A stretch of DNA of 64,000 nt, from positions 79,667,132 to 79,731,131 of the forward strand of contig CM057829.1 of NCBI GenBank assembly GCA_030068075.1, given 5' to 3'. This DNA is from Paguma larvata (lineage: Eukaryota; Chordata; Mammalia; Carnivora; Viverridae). Each line of letters opens with the position of its first letter. Positions within the stretch are counted from its first letter, which is position 1. The notes under the pieces are model-generated. The model was not told the DNA's origin, searched no databases, and saw only the letters and a list, made by a program, of their open reading frames with translations. This document shows, in pieces, positions 10,519 to 22,604 of the stretch. Made by a program: the position numbers and the translations under genes.

Positions 10519-10902
10519 TAGGGTGGGGCAGAGAAAGAGGGAGACAGAGGATCTGAAGTGGGCTCTGGACTGGACGGCAGAGAGCCCAATGTGAGGCTCA
10601 AACCCATGAAACATGAGATCATGACCTGAGCTGGAGCCAGATGCTCAACCAACTGAGCCACCCAGGATCCCCGAATATGATGGGTATTCTTATAAGAAGA
10701 GATCAGCATAGAGACACACGCACAGGGAAGATCATGTGATCTTTGGCCATCAGTAAGCCAAGGAGAGAGGCCCTCAGAAGTAACCTTACTGACACCTTGA
10801 TCAAGGACTTCTAGCCCCAGAACTGTTGAAAAAATACATTTTTGTTGTTTAAGCCACATAGTCTGTGGTACTTTGTTATGGAAGCCCTAGGGAACGAATA
10901 CG
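10298..10902 (+). mobile_element. Solitary MLT1-type LTR (ERVL-MaLR), split by a SINE
   Basis: Starts 'tgttatgggctgaattgtg', continues 'ggagacagatcctttaaaga' and 'gggtgggccctaatccaat', and ends with 'gaactgttgaaaaaatacat', 'tttaagccacatagtctgtg' and 'gggaacgaatac'. These are the hallmarks of MLT1-class LTRs of the non-coding mammalian MaLR retrotransposons. Both LTR ends are present with no internal region, so it is a solo LTR left by recombination. No viral gene is present. Confidence 0.85.
10454..10673 (-). mobile_element. Felid SINEC, antisense, inside the MLT1 LTR
   Basis: Flanked by a 17-base duplication with one mismatch (aatataatgggtattct at 10437-10453, aatatgatgggtattct at 10674-10690). 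The GA tract has expanded to about 20 uninterrupted GA units at 10472-10513, forming a microsatellite inside the SINE. Confidence 0.95.
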
Positions 10903-12154
10903 AGTTCCACCCTTTTCACACTCTACATTAATTCACCAGGAGTGACCTTCACCTTGATTATAATGAAGTCAAACTTAGCCTCTCTTCTTGTCTGCCTTCA
11001 CCTTGTGGCCCAGGTGGGTTCCCGAAGCACACACAGGGGCAGGTTGAATTCTAAAGACAGTCAGGAGCTCTGTTAGTAGCTTGATGCAGACAAATCTCTC
11101 TTATAATTCCCATTAGCTAAAAAAGCATTAATCTCACCTCTGTAAATAGCAAAACTGATTGCTAAAGTTGTGTTTATTTTCCCCCTGCTTATCATTTATC
11201 AGAAATGCCGATGAGAAATGAGATGAACACATAGGCCGAGAAGGAAAAAGAAATGAAGACATAGATAATACATAAACCAGATTATCAGTCCTGAAATAAT
11301 CTAGATGTAGACACATAATAAATCACACCACGTGAGGTTTTTTTAATCCTAAAAATAAGCAAATGAAGGAGGCTGCATGTCAAGAGCTATAAAGCAATAC
11401 TAACCAACACCTGTGTAGAGTTGCAAATGATATTTCTACTCAAATTCCTGGAGTACTTGTCTCCTTTTGGGTTTCGAAAGTCAATTTCCACTACGCTTCT
11501 TTTTCCATCTTCACAATAGCTGCCAGAAGGTTCAAAACCACATTTATGGCCTGTTTCTAGCAAGTCTAGAAATGGTCTTGATATCTTTTATTAATTTCTA
11601 GCCTCATTTTAGCCTAAATAGGATGTATCTTTGGAGTCAAATAATATTTTTTTGCCATAATGTGGGGTATTATTAAATATAGAACCTTCATTAAGCCTCA
11701 AATATTTATGGGTGCTTTTCTTCCACGGCATTTCTTTGATCTGTGAGATGGGAGATTTCATGCTTAAAAGAAAATTTGTCTCAGTTCACGGAGAAGCCAA
11801 AACAACATCAATTTCTCATACTTGTTTTAATCACAATATGAATTTATAAGCTGAAATAGAGAAGAAAGCTATGGGAGGAGGCTAGACCATGATGAGCTGA
11901 GAAGTCACCTTTTGCCGGGGGGAGAGACTTATACTCACGATACTGGCCAGCGCCCAGAAGACACAAAAATTCCCTGTGGTAAAGTACTTACTGGACTAGC
12001 ACCCAATCCTTTTTCCAGGTGAGAGTGTCACCACACATGTCAGACACAGCCCCAGGTATAAGTCTTCAGCCTATCTGGATGGATCTTGTCTGGTCCCTCT
12101 GCCTGTGCACACAGGCTGCCTGCCCTACGCCACTCCCAGTAAAATCTAGTTGAC
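10903..12154. other. 1.25 kb with no recognised feature
   Basis: No coding or repeat assignment. Mostly AT-rich with scattered T runs. Confidence 0.45.
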
Positions 12155-12390
12155 TATTTAGAGTGCTGGCCTGGAATTACATACATCCGGGTCTGAATTT
12201 TGTATCTTTTACTGGATGTGTGATCCTAGACAAGAGATTAAGCTGAGTCTCAAGTGTCTCACCTGCAAGTTCGGGTGATAAAGAAAGTACCTCTTGAGGT
12301 TTATGTGGGGATTAAATGTAATAACACACATAAGGTCCTAAGTAAAATGTGTTGCACACCACAGTCTACGCTCAATAAATATTAGCTGTC
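12155..12390 (+). mobile_element. MIR SINE (ancient)
   Basis: Nearly complete: 'gagtgctggcctggaatta' at the head, the core 'ggatgtgtgatcctagacaa', 'gtgtctcacctgcaag', 'ggggattaaatgtaataa', and the 3' end 'cgctcaataaatattagctg'. It is followed directly by an ATC microsatellite. Confidence 0.85.
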
Positions 12391-12418
12391 ATCATCATCA
12401 TCATCACCACCACCATCA
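12389..12418. repeat. Microsatellite (ATC)n / (CAC)n
   Basis: About ten trinucleotide units, ATC shifting to ACC, placed exactly at the MIR 3' end. MIR 3' ends are a common seed for such arrays. Confidence 0.9.
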
Positions 12419-12635
12419 GGCTAATGTGAGAAACCTCCCAGGATGATTTCATTTCTGTATGACCAGAGAGGGTGCTAGCCACAGCCCTGTGGGCCAGGTG
12501 GCAGGCACCACAGCTGAGCAGAAGGAGCGAAGACTGGTCAATGGTCTGGTTTGGAATCATACCTCACTTCGCACATAGCATTTACATGTTCAGAAACTGA
12601 GGGTTTAAAGAACCAGATTTATTAATTTAAAAAAA

Positions 12636-12795
12636 GGGGTACTTGGGGGGCTCACTTGATTGAGGGTCAGACTCTCAATAGTGGCTCAGGTCGTGATCTT
12701 GTGGTAGTGGACTTGAGCTCCGTGCTGAGCATCAAGCCTGTTTGGGATTCATTTTCTCTCTCTCTCTCTCTCAAAAACAAACTTAAAAAAAAAAA
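12636..12795 (+). mobile_element. SINEC, degraded copy
   Basis: Head 'ggggtacttggggggctcac' and body 'ggctcaggtcgtgatcttgt' are recognisable but worn, and the body is shortened before the CT tract. Direct repeats aaagaaccagattta (12607-12621) and aaagaatcagattta (12796-12810) flank it, with a 14-base AT spacer on the left. Its divergence makes it older than the neighbouring copies. Confidence 0.85.
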
Positions 12796-12810
12796 AAAGA
12801 ATCAGATTTA

Positions 12811-13714
12811 GAGTTTTACTGTTAGTCTGAAGAGCCTGCCTTCTTCAGGCTTTGGCTAGCACAGCGGCAGAATGAGAACCCTCTCCGGCTCCTTGTGACC
12901 GCTTTCATCAATGACGCCAGTGCCTCTGCACCAGGCTCTTCTGGGCTGTGTGGACTGGGGAGCTGATGAGGTAGTTACATTTCCTGGAAATACAGGCAGC
13001 AATTTCCTGTGGCTTCCTCTGTTTTTGATGTAGAGATGAACACACGTAAAAAATAAACACATCAAGGATCAGAGAGCTTCAATCAGTGGTAGTGCACATG
13101 CTGAAAATACTGTCATTTCCTCATAAACAGAATCAGAAGTGCAAAGTATAGGCTCTCTTCCAAGACCACTCTCCCTGCTGAAGATCGACAGAGGAGGACT
13201 GCAAGGTGACAGGGAGAACATAGCTAACTTTCTGTGGCTGTATGATATCTATGACCTGCTGCTGGAGTTGATGAACATTTCCATAAACTGAGACCCAAGT
13301 GAGCAAGAACCAAATTTTCCATGAAGGCCAATGTTTTGCATAAACCTTAGCCTGAAAAAGCTCTGGTCTAGTCACAGGGCTTCGGTAAAGATTTCTCTAG
13401 AATTTGGGGCCTGGTCAGAAAAAGCTCACCCTCTGAACTGGAAAGTAGTAAAATTATTAGTGAATTTAACTGTTTACATAACTACCCCTCCCCCCCACCA
13501 AAAAAAAAAACCAAAACATTTAGAATTAAATAAAGCAATGCATACTACATTTGGGAAACAGCCAGGTTCATGGAACGTGACCACAGTGTGTTTAGAACCA
13601 AAATGAAGCAAAGAAAGAGACATCTTGGCCAATGACATCAAAATCTGGTAAGGAAGTGGCAGAAGGGTGTGCAGTCAGCTTAGGGTTCATGCAAATCAAA
13701 GTGGACACAGAGTG
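12811..13714. other. 0.9 kb with no recognised feature
   Basis: Includes a C run followed by an A run at 13490-13510 (low complexity). No gene or assigned repeat. Confidence 0.45.
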
Positions 13715-13830
13715 GGTAGGGAGGCAAGTAGCGTAGTTGCAAATTCCGCCCTTGCCATTCACTAGCTGAGTGCCCTTGGGCAAGTTAGCTAACCTCTCTA
13801 AACTTCCGCTCCCTCATATGATTTTTGTTT
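13715..13830 (+). mobile_element. MIR SINE core fragment
   Basis: 'ccattcactagctgagtgcc' followed by 'ttgggcaagttagctaacct' is the MIR core. The 3' half is not clearly present. Confidence 0.75.
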
Positions 13831-14094
13831 GTCCCTCTCTGGCTCCACTGCTATGTGAGGAGCTGCCCCTCCACACCAACTGGGCACCCATCACAGTAGC
13901 CAGTCACACGACACAAAGACAGCTCAGTCACAGGACACAGTTAAATCTTTTTTGCTTCAGTTAGTCTGTTGCTTGAACCCAAAAAAGTCTGGGTTAATAC
14001 ATCCCATTTGCAAGAATTGCAATGAGAATTAAATTTTAGGTAACATAAAGCAAACACAAGAAGCGCTGGTTGCCTGCCTAGAAAGGCGAGTCAG

Positions 14095-14320
14095 CCTTAG
14101 TGCTGGAGTCTGACCATAGGAGTTCAATTACAGTTCCCTTCACAAGGTCCCTCCTGATGAACTGCTTAACATCTTTGTTCTCAGTTTGGTAGTCTGTAAA
14201 ATGGGCTAAAAATAGTAAGTATATCATAGCGTTGTGGGGATAGAGTTTACGTAGAAAGCATTTAGAGCAGGTCATGACACATGTAAACATCCAGTAAATG
14301 ATAGCTGTTATTATTACAAA
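14095..14320 (+). mobile_element. MIR SINE fragment
   Basis: 'gtctgtaaaatgggctaaaa', 'atagcgttgtggggatagag' and 'ccagtaaatgatagctgtta' match the 3' two thirds of MIR. The head is poorly preserved. Confidence 0.75.
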
Positions 14321-14792
14321 GGTGGAGGCGTTCTGCCTGCTGTTGAGGGCTGTGTGAAAGTCACTGATCTAGAGAGAAATACCCTCCATTAGGAAAAGAA
14401 TCATTCTTCTACATAATCCAGCTTGATAGAAAATCCCTTATGGACAGTCAGAAAGAATTCAATTACTCATATTAGAACTTGGCGAGCTGTAATATTTGGC
14501 CCCCTGAGTGGACTTACTGACCAAGAGGATGGGGCCTGAGCAAATGAACCCATGTCAGTTGTGCTGCCTGATTTCCCTCTTTCTTGTTGTCACAGATTAC
14601 GAGAACATCTCGATTATGAATATATTAACCTGCCATAAATTTAATGATAAGTCATTCTTACAAGTCACATCTCTCTAAATCAACTAATAAAACTGATTTT
14701 GGTCCCATGCTATCTTCCATGGCCATGTCTTTGTGAAACACACCCTGAACAACCAGCCAGCCTCACCCTTGTTTAAATCTGATTTAACTTCA
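14321..14792. other. No recognised feature
   Basis: Unassigned sequence, no coding evidence. Confidence 0.4.
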
Positions 14793-14998
14793 GGGGTGCC
14801 TGCGTGGCTCAGTCCGTTGAGCTTCTGACTTCAGCTCCAGTCATGATCACATGGTTCATGGGTTGGAGCTGTACATTGGGCTTTGCACTGACAGCGTGGA
14901 GCCTGCTTTGGATTCTCTGTCTCCCTCTCTCTCTGCTCCTCCTCTGCTCATGCTCTCTCTCTCTTAAAAATAAATAAATATTAAAAAAATAACTCTGT
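14793..14998 (+). mobile_element. Felid SINEC
   Basis: Full-length copy with head 'ggggtgcctgcgtggctcag' and an AAATAAATA tail. Duplication attaacttca-like: 14783-14792 (tttaacttca) and 14999-15008 (attaacttca). Confidence 0.94.
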
Positions 14999-15203
14999 AT
15001 TAACTTCAACTCAAGCCTCTTTTACATACTAATTAAATCCAGTTTCTCCTTCATCCATGCTTCCAGTGTGATATAATCACTAACTCACTTACTCCCTCAT
15101 TCATTCATATAATAAACTATTATTGAGCACCAACGATGCCACAGATGCTAGCCTAGAAGATTGATACAAGCAAGAAACCGTCCTCAGGATGCTTAGAGTC
15201 TAG

Positions 15204-15434
15204 GGGCATCTGTGTGGTTCAGCTGCTTAAGCATTTGATTCTTGGTTTTGGCTCAGGTCATGATCTCACTGTTTGTGAGTCTGAGCTCCACATCGGGCTT
15301 TGCACTGATGGTACAGAACCTGCATGAGATTCTCTCTCTGCCCCTCCCCCACTTGTGCTATCTCTGTCCCTCTTAAAATAAAATAAAATAAAATAAAATA
15401 AAATAAATAAAATAAAATAAAATAAAAATGAAAA
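15204..15434 (+). mobile_element. Felid SINEC with expanded tail
   Basis: Head at 15204, with an imperfect duplication gatgct[ta]gagtctag at 15188-15203 and 15435-15448. The tail has expanded into an AAAAT array. Confidence 0.93.
15375..15428. repeat. Microsatellite (AAAAT)n in a SINE tail
   Basis: Ten or so AAAAT units with one AAAT interruption, continuous with the tail of the SINE. Confidence 0.95.
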
Positions 15435-15800
15435 GATGCTGAGTCTAGTGAGGAAGGTAAGAGAGCTCAGGCCTGGAGAGTGAAACCCAAAAAGAATTAA
15501 TGCATTCAGCACAAAGCATTTGAGAAACCAAAGGTTTGTCTAGAGCACACAGGGAGTAAAGAGGGAAAGGGAGGAAACTGGAAAGATACATAGGTCCTAG
15601 ACCCTCTGGGATATGAGGTGCTTCGCAAAGGAATATGTTCTGCTAAGAAGAGAAGTCTTGGGAAGACTTTAAGCAAAGTCATGACAAGATTCCATTTTGC
15701 CTTTAGAAAGATCATTCTGGTTGGCCAGATGAACAAGGGGACCATGTGTGGAAACTGAGAGGTCAGTAAAGAGGTTATTGTGTTTACCTGGAAGAGAAAT

Positions 15801-17048
15801 GGCAAAGCCTGAACACAGAAGGAATAAAGAAGGGAGCAAGAAAGGAGATTCTGGGATTCCACGAAACGGGAGAAACTGTAGTCCATGAAGCTATTCTGTT
15901 TCAGCTCCACTGGACGGAAGGGAGGACTTATCGCTAATCAGCTACTTCTTAAAGGAATGGAGACTACAGATTAAAACTACAGACTACATGTGTTTGCACT
16001 ACATCAGTGGCATTTGTGAAACTGCAAAACCATTCTCCATGACCCGGTGGTGCCAATGCCCTTAATCTAGGAGTCTGGAGAACTTGAAAATACAGAAAAA
16101 GGGCCCTTTAGTTAAACAGTCATTCCTGCTCCCCAAGCATTTAAAAGTTATGATGACCAACCATGATTTAACAGGCTCAGAGACATTCGGTTTCTCTGTC
16201 ATCCTTGTGGGCTAATTGAAATTCCTCCATTGTTGGGCCCAGTGTAATTTTATTTCCTTAGTCCCTATTTCCTGCCACTTCACCTTCCAAAATGTTTTCC
16301 CTTTTAATTTAACCAGATAAATGCCATTAGCCCTGCCTTAACATAATACTCTCAGTGAGCATTCATTTTACACCACCATAAGAATATCTGACCATATCTG
16401 TTTGTTTTGTGATGGTATGGGCCTTGAGAGAGGTGGAGAAATTCTCAAAACGAACCAACTGTTTATTTTATATTAAATACAAAATGTAACGGAATCCCCT
16501 TCACTGGTTACATAGTAGTCAGCTTTTCTGAATGAACCTCTTGGGAAACACAGAGATCTCTATATAAATAAGTTATGATTTCCATTGTACTTACCACATA
16601 CAACCTTTGACAAGAAAGAAGAGCCACAAAGGGAGGTTATTAAATCCAGGTCAGAATTCCACTGGGGCAGAGACTCAGGGCCTGGTGAATATCAAAGATA
16701 ATGGTGGAAAAGGGACAAAGGAGAACATCAAATATTCCATGCAGGGTCTTGTAGGGACAGTCAAACGAATTTTAATTTTAAAGGGACACTGGTCATTCTA
16801 GAAATCAACATGTGCTAAATCCCACTGTTCCAGATATAAATACCAGAAAACATTTAGGAAGCAAGATCAATCCCTTTCTTAGAAATCAGAACTGACCTGG
16901 TTCCGTTATCAGCTTAAACTAAATTTATAAAACAATGGATTGTCTCGTAGGCAAATATATTCATGCATAAGGATGAACCCATATTCTATATGAATCTAAG
17001 GGAAATTTACAACAGTCTGAAATCCCCATTGAAAAAAATATACATATT
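15801..17048. other. 1.2 kb, mostly unassigned
   Basis: A weak antisense L2 resemblance exists at about 16660-16800 ('catgcagggtcttgtaggg', 'aaagggacactgg'). The rest is unassigned and non-coding as far as I can see. Confidence 0.4.
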
Positions 17049-17142
17049 TGTATCTCTGTATCTATCTCTCTATCTGCCTATCTATCTATGTATCTATCTA
17101 CCTACCTACCTCCCTACCTATCCATCTATGCCATCTATCTTT
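17049..17142. repeat. Interrupted microsatellite (TATC)n / (CTAC)n
   Basis: Roughly 90 bases of TATC units giving way to CTAC and CATC units, with several point interruptions. Interruptions suggest an older, more stable array. Confidence 0.93.
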
Positions 17143-18675
17143 CTGATGAAAAAAAAAAGTATATTTAATGAACTTCTTGAAACTCTCAGACAAAAAATAT
17201 AGGAAGACATACACTGGCTAGACATATTTCAATAATGGTTACCATAGAAACAAGTTGATAGGTTTCTTTTTTGGAGTTGTGCCTTTTGATAAAATATTAA
17301 ATTTTATAGAGTATTTGCATATACCTATAACAGCACAACTGCTGATGTCCACCTAAAATTATATTTAAAAAATTAAACTAGTTCTACTTTTAGTTTAGTA
17401 ATAACTATAAAGAAAAAATTCATTCTTAATAAGTTGATTTTTCAAAGTCTTTCTCTGCTTCTCCACTGTTACATACTGGGAAGAAGCTAAGTGACGGTGG
17501 TAAAGGCATAAAGACAGGAATTTAAGAAAACCAGGTTGATCTTCCTTGTGAGAGGCTCATGATGGCTTTCAAACCATTGGTGCTAATGTTCTCTAGGCCA
17601 ACTAACTGGACAACAACTCTGGTAAATTGCTTTTAATTAAACTAATACTTGTATCTCGTTTTTCTATGATAAGATGGCTCTTTCCCATCATGTGAGAAAC
17701 GATGATATGTTTCCTCCTTAAAGAAGTAAGAGTTGTAATATTGCCATATGTAGAGCTCACCAGGTGTCTCCTTTTTATTTATATTTAATAATGTGCTTGC
17801 TGGGAGCCTTAGAACCCTATAAAGCACACACTGCACTTCCTATTTTGAAAATTAAGAAAATGTATACATTGTATAATAAAGATCAGAATTGCAAAGTGTA
17901 ACACCCACTTACTCAAATACTGTCTTTAAAGCATAAGAAACAGCAGGTTACTTGCTGCACTAAATTTTTTTTTTTTTTGCAGTAAATTTTTTTGACTGAA
18001 AGCCACTCAGGGTGTTTGCTGATCAATGCTATAAAGATACTTGCATTATAATCAATAGGTAACCCATTATGTATGCGGCGTGCCAGGAACAAGTCTAACA
18101 ATTGCTTAATCTGGGATCTAAGATGTCCATGAGTCACAAACCCAGTAATCTTTAAAATAAGGGTTGGTGGATTCAGTTTTCTGCTAACGGGGACCGTACT
18201 GGCATTAAATCAAGAACCTCAATCCCTTTAAAACAACGAATTCAGCAACAATCCTGACTTCTAGACATAAGAAGTAAATCACATTAACATCTGAGAAGAG
18301 GCTATGGACTTTCTGTTTGGAAGGTCAACTAGGAAAGGAAACAAGAGAAAGATCAACTGGAAATGTCATGAGTGAACCTGCGCCAGGTGTTGGCTCTAGA
18401 ATTACAGCAAGGTCCTGACGAGACATTAAAGGGACATAGCCACTCTATATAATGACTTATAGATCTCTTTTTGCTTTAAAAACTATATGTACGTATGGAT
18501 GTACATATTTCAATATCTCTGCAAATAAGCAAATGTTTCTATCATCTTATATTACTATGACATAAATCTTATCTATATGACTAAGAGATGCACATTATCT
18601 TTAAATGACTGAGAGATGATGGTTATCTCAGGTAGGATCAAATGTCATGTTTGTTTCTCTATTATAAATATAGCT
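17143..18675. other. 1.5 kb with no recognised feature
   Basis: AT-rich; short poly-T runs near 17965-17980. No coding or repeat assignment. Confidence 0.42.
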
Positions 18676-18703
18676 AATATATATAATATAATATATATAT
18701 ATT
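18676..18703. repeat. Short AT dinucleotide array
   Basis: Imperfect (TA)n of about 28 bases in AT-rich surroundings. Confidence 0.8.
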
Positions 18704-19218
18704 CTGACAGTTAAAATAAAGAAAAAACACCACCATATAAAGATTAGTCAAGTAGTGGTATGATTAGAAAATCAAATATGTGAATCAACCCCAGAGCAAA
18801 CCTCCACTACTATTTCAGACTTGCTAAGTAAAAAAAAAGACATAAAAATTAACCTTACAGGTCAGTGTTCCTACCCTTAAAAAGTTCTATTTGTACTAGT
18901 TATATACTAGGCCAAAAAGAAGTTTAATTCGAAATATTTTGGAGTAAATGAAAAAATATTATGCTTTTCAATACCATGATTCTTATTAAATATTAAAAAG
19001 TTTAAAATACACTAATCCTTTCGAAAGTTTATTTTGCCTTCATAAAAAATGTAAAGTAGGTTATAAAATAATTCTCTGATCAACGAATGTTTTATACTTC
19101 AAGGAGGCATACTAACTGAATCCAAAAATTCTAATTTAAGTGATATGAATTTTAAATATAACTATGTAACAATGAATTTTTCAAACATTTGGAAAATATT
19201 TTGCTTTGGCCCAGAATT
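18704..19218. other. No recognised feature
   Basis: AT-rich unassigned sequence between the AT array and the next SINE target site. Confidence 0.4.
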
Positions 19219-19234
19219 AAATCCACAATATTTA

Positions 19235-19460
19235 AATTTTTTTAATGTTTATTTATTTTTGAAGGAGAGAGAAAGAGACAGAGCGTGAGCTGGGGAGGGC
19301 AGAGAGAGAAAGAGAGAGAGAGAGAGGCAGAATCTGAAGCAGGCTCCAGGCTCTGAGCCGTCAGCACAGAGCCCAACAAGGGGCTTGAACTCATGGGCTG
19401 TGAAATCATGACCTGAGCCGAAGCCAGACTCTTAACCGACTGAGTCACCCAGGCACCTCC
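19235..19460 (-). mobile_element. Felid SINEC, antisense
   Basis: Flanked by a 16-base duplication with one mismatch (aaatccacaatattta at 19219-19234, aaatccataatattta at 19461-19476). Confidence 0.96.
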
Positions 19461-19476
19461 AAATCCATAATATTTA

Positions 19477-20329
19477 GTTCGATTTTTTAAATACTCCGCT
19501 ACTGTCTGCCTAATAAATTTTTATATTAAAAAAAGAACACACACATACAAAAAGAAAAAGAACACAAGAGAAAGTAATTGTTGTTCCCCACTTCCCACTA
19601 TAATAGAATCTTACGAAAATCACAAATAAATTAAGTGAATATGTAGTACAAAAGTCTTACATATTCACCACAAAATAAGAGAGCAAACTGACTTTCAAAA
19701 CAATGGTCTATGCAAAATCAACTATTAATTGTCAGCGTGCAGATTACCTGGTAAGTGGATTAGTTGGGAGTGAACACTGACTACCACATTAGCTTTACCC
19801 TGCCAGGAACTAAGTCCCTATCTTTTGCATCGCAAACATTTGCAGGCTACAGAAGACAACCAAATGTTATTATTGCTTCCAGCCAAACATAATTAAGAAA
19901 CTAAATCTGCTAACTCCCACTACAATCATATAACACTATTTCCAAAGCCAAAGAGATATTACATTTAAACTCTATCACTCTTCTCTAAGAGACTAGAAAT
20001 TAGGAACTGATTAAATGTAAATACGGTTCTCATATAATATATAATATATACATTAAAGTGGTAATAATGGCTCACTTAATACTGGATTAAAAGTGCTAAG
20101 AAGACACTTGTCAATGGCAGTTCCTGGTCTGTACAGTGGTTTTACCGACCGCAGCTAAAAGCAACTAAGTCCTGCTGTTTGATCACTTAAATGGCACCTT
20201 GACTGGGATCCACCTCTCCAAACGGCTCCCCTTCTCACCTATCTATCCCACAGCTGGTTGTGGGGGCAGGTTGGGACAGAGAGTCATACACATTCAAGTT
20301 CACCTAGTGGTCAACTGCAGTCAAACTGT
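19477..20329. other. No recognised feature
   Basis: Unassigned AT-rich sequence. Confidence 0.4.
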
Positions 20330-20445
20330 GTGGATATGGACCTTCTCTCCTCTTGTGATCTCATTTCCTCATCTACAGAATGGGAATTGCTATGAGGTTT
20401 AAAGGATATACAAAAATAAGGCATTTAGCACAATGCTAAAAGCAT
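20330..20445 (+). mobile_element. MIR SINE fragment, probable
   Basis: 'ctcatttcctcatctacaga' followed by 'atgggaattgctatgaggtt' and 'gcatttagcacaatg' fit the MIR 3' half. The head is not visible. Confidence 0.6.
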
Positions 20446-20794
20446 ACTAGTTACCGGCCTGTTTTCACCCTCAGTTCCTGTCTGCTGTCAAAAACCAGGT
20501 GGGACCCAGTTAAAGCTAAAGGTCGGGTGAAAGGAAAAGGGGGTAGGATGTGGGCAGGAAGAAGAGAACTTGTCACCCACAGAGTGGGAAGCTCTCCTGC
20601 TCTCTACCTGCCCCTCATAGCTTGAAATGTTTGTGTGCCACAGAGAATTGCCAAACTCGCTTTTTATTTTTTTAACCACTCATTACTTGCTACAGGTTGA
20701 TGAGATAAAAGGTAAGCTAAATGAAAAAAAAAATAATAAAAACAACTGGAGATACAAGATAGGAGAAGATCATTTAACTGAAGTTAAGCACAGG

Positions 20795-20846
20795 TGTTGT
20801 TTTGTTTTTTGTTTTGTTTTTGTTTTATTTTATTTTGTTTTTTGCT
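20795..20846. repeat. T-rich (TTTTG)n low-complexity tract
   Basis: Runs of T separated by single G or A. The reverse strand resembles an A-rich retrotransposon tail, but no element body is attached. Confidence 0.8.
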
Positions 20847-20883
20847 TTGAGATATGATTCTGTTGTATCAAAGTACAAACTAT

Positions 20884-21570
20884 TTTAAAAATTTACTTGG
20901 TATTTTTATTAGTAGACTTTATTTTTTTAGAGCAGTTTTACATTTATAGAAAGATTGAGCAGAAAGGTACCCGTCTTGTCAGTTTCTCCTGTTATTAACA
21001 TCTTGCATTAGTATGGTTCTTTTATTATAATTAATGAATCAATATTGACACGCTATTACTAAAATGCACAGTTTACATTAGAGTTAACACTTTGTATTGC
21101 ACAGTTCTACAGGCTGACAAATGCATGTCATCTATCAACCATTATAATATTATACAGAATGGTGTCACTGCCCTAAAAATCCACTGTGCCAAGACATCCT
21201 GCCCAAGACAACCACTATTCTTTTTGTCTTTATAGTTTTGCCTTTCCTGTAGTTGGAGTCATACAGTATATATAGTCTTTTTGGGCTAGCTTCTTTCATA
21301 AACAGTATGCACTTAAGGTTCTTCGATGTCTTGATAGCTCATTGAATAATATTCCATTGTCTGGATGTGCCACCTCTTAGTGTCCTTCCAGTTTTGGGCA
21401 ATTATAAATAAAGTTGCTATAAACATTATTGTGCAGGTTTTTGTGTGGACATAAGTTTTCCACTCATTTGGGGAAATATCTAGAAATGCAATTGTTGAAC
21501 TGTATGGTAAGCTTATACAAGAAACTGCCAAACTACTGTCTATAGCATTTAAATATCTATCTACCAAAGT
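20884..21570 (-). mobile_element. L1 3' end, antisense (old L1M type)
   Basis: The left part is L1 3' UTR and the right part encodes on the minus strand the ORF2 C-terminus ('CTIMFIATLFIIAQNW' then 'WHIQTMEYYS'), matching the conserved L1 stretch around 'MFIAALFTIAKTW' and 'YTMEYYAAI'. 5'-truncated, with an in-frame deletion between those two blocks. Non-functional. Confidence 0.87.
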
Positions 21571-22225
21571 GTATCTTATTCTACCTATATAATGTGACTA
21601 GGAAACACTCCTAGTTTGTTTTGTTTTATATTGTTTTGCTTGCGGGGGGTAGGGTACTATTTCAGTAATAAATGTCCTAGAACATTACCTGTGACCTATC
21701 TAAGTAAAGGACAGTTAATTTTCAGAGTATGATCAAACTTAGTAAGTAATTTGACTGAAAAATGTGGGAGTACCAGTTAGTGATTTTGGGCAAATTACTT
21801 GACTTCTACAGCCTCAAAAAATGTAAGTAGTCATGAAGATTGTCTTTAAAATCCTTTATTAGCTATCAAATTTCATGCAATTTTTAAGAGGGCAATTATC
21901 ATTTTTGTGAGGTCAATAATGCCATTTGACTTTTAAACTAATTTGTGTTGGTATAATTTTCAACGAAACCTTAACAAACTGTAGTTTAGACTTTGGAGAA
22001 AATGTTTAATGATCAAGATGGCAGAAACCACTTGGATAGTTGAGCTGTTGTTTTCGTTTCTGTTTTGGTTCTATATCATACAAATTTTGTCCCGTTAACA
22101 GGAGAAAATGGTATCTTTCCATTGGAGACATTTTCTGACTAGTATTATGGTCTTTACATAACATTCATCCCTTATTTCTACATCTACCCTAATATTATAG
22201 TTACTGCATCCTCTTTCCCACAGAC
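21571..22225. other. No firm feature; possible MIR core near 21770-21850
   Basis: 'gattttgggcaaattacttg' is reminiscent of the MIR core, but flanking similarity is weak. Otherwise unassigned. Confidence 0.4.
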
Positions 22226-22410
22226 TTTTTTTTTAAGTTTATTTATTTTTGAGTGATAGAGAGAGAACAGAAAGGGGCAGAGAGAAGGAGAGAGAGAGAA
22301 TCCCAAGAAGGCTGTCAGCACAGAGTCCAAAACGGGGTTTGAACCCATAAACACATGAGATCATGATCTGAGCACATGACCTCAACAGACTGAGCCACCC
22401 AGGCACACCT
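22226..22410 (-). mobile_element. SINEC, antisense, internally shortened
   Basis: GA tract, 'gctgtcagcacagagtcc' and the complement of the head ('gagccacccaggcac') are present. The segment between the GA tract and the body is shorter than in other copies. No clear target duplication. Older than the well-preserved copies. Confidence 0.9.
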
Positions 22411-22604
22411 TAAATAGTTTTGTCATAAACAGACTTATAACTGAAACAGCACCCCATCCCCAACAAACAAAATAAACAAAACACATCTCGAGAAATCATC
22501 TACCTACAATGTAGTAAAATGTCACTGACTTGAAATAACTGAAGAACTGAATCAATTATAAGACATTTAAAAAGAAATAACATTTTATTACTTTCATGTA
22601 ACTA

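Larger units (their letters stand above)
15085..15800 (-). mobile_element. L2 LINE fragment, antisense, split by a SINE
   Basis: The left end 'ctcattcattcatataataa' and 'tattgagcaccaacgatgcc' are the complement of the L2 3' end. 'gaccctctgggatatgag' and 'agaaagatcattctggttgg' (15700-15723) are upstream L2 sequence. Moderate divergence; the two parts are rejoined when the SINE is removed. Confidence 0.68.

Noticed and set aside
10461..10859. 132-codon open stretch on the minus strand
   Set aside because: Composed of SINE and MLT1 LTR sequence, including translated GA repeat (Ser-Leu runs).
10298..10902. Possible endogenous retrovirus provirus
   Set aside because: Only one MLT1-type LTR is present, without internal genes. 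MaLR elements are non-coding, and no second LTR was found nearby.
15506..15910. 134-codon open stretch on the minus strand
   Set aside because: Overlaps an L2 fragment and has no recognisable protein similarity; consistent with chance in sequence poor in stop codons.
17049..17142. CRISPR-like array of short repeats
   Set aside because: Units are 4 bases with no spacers; an ordinary vertebrate microsatellite.
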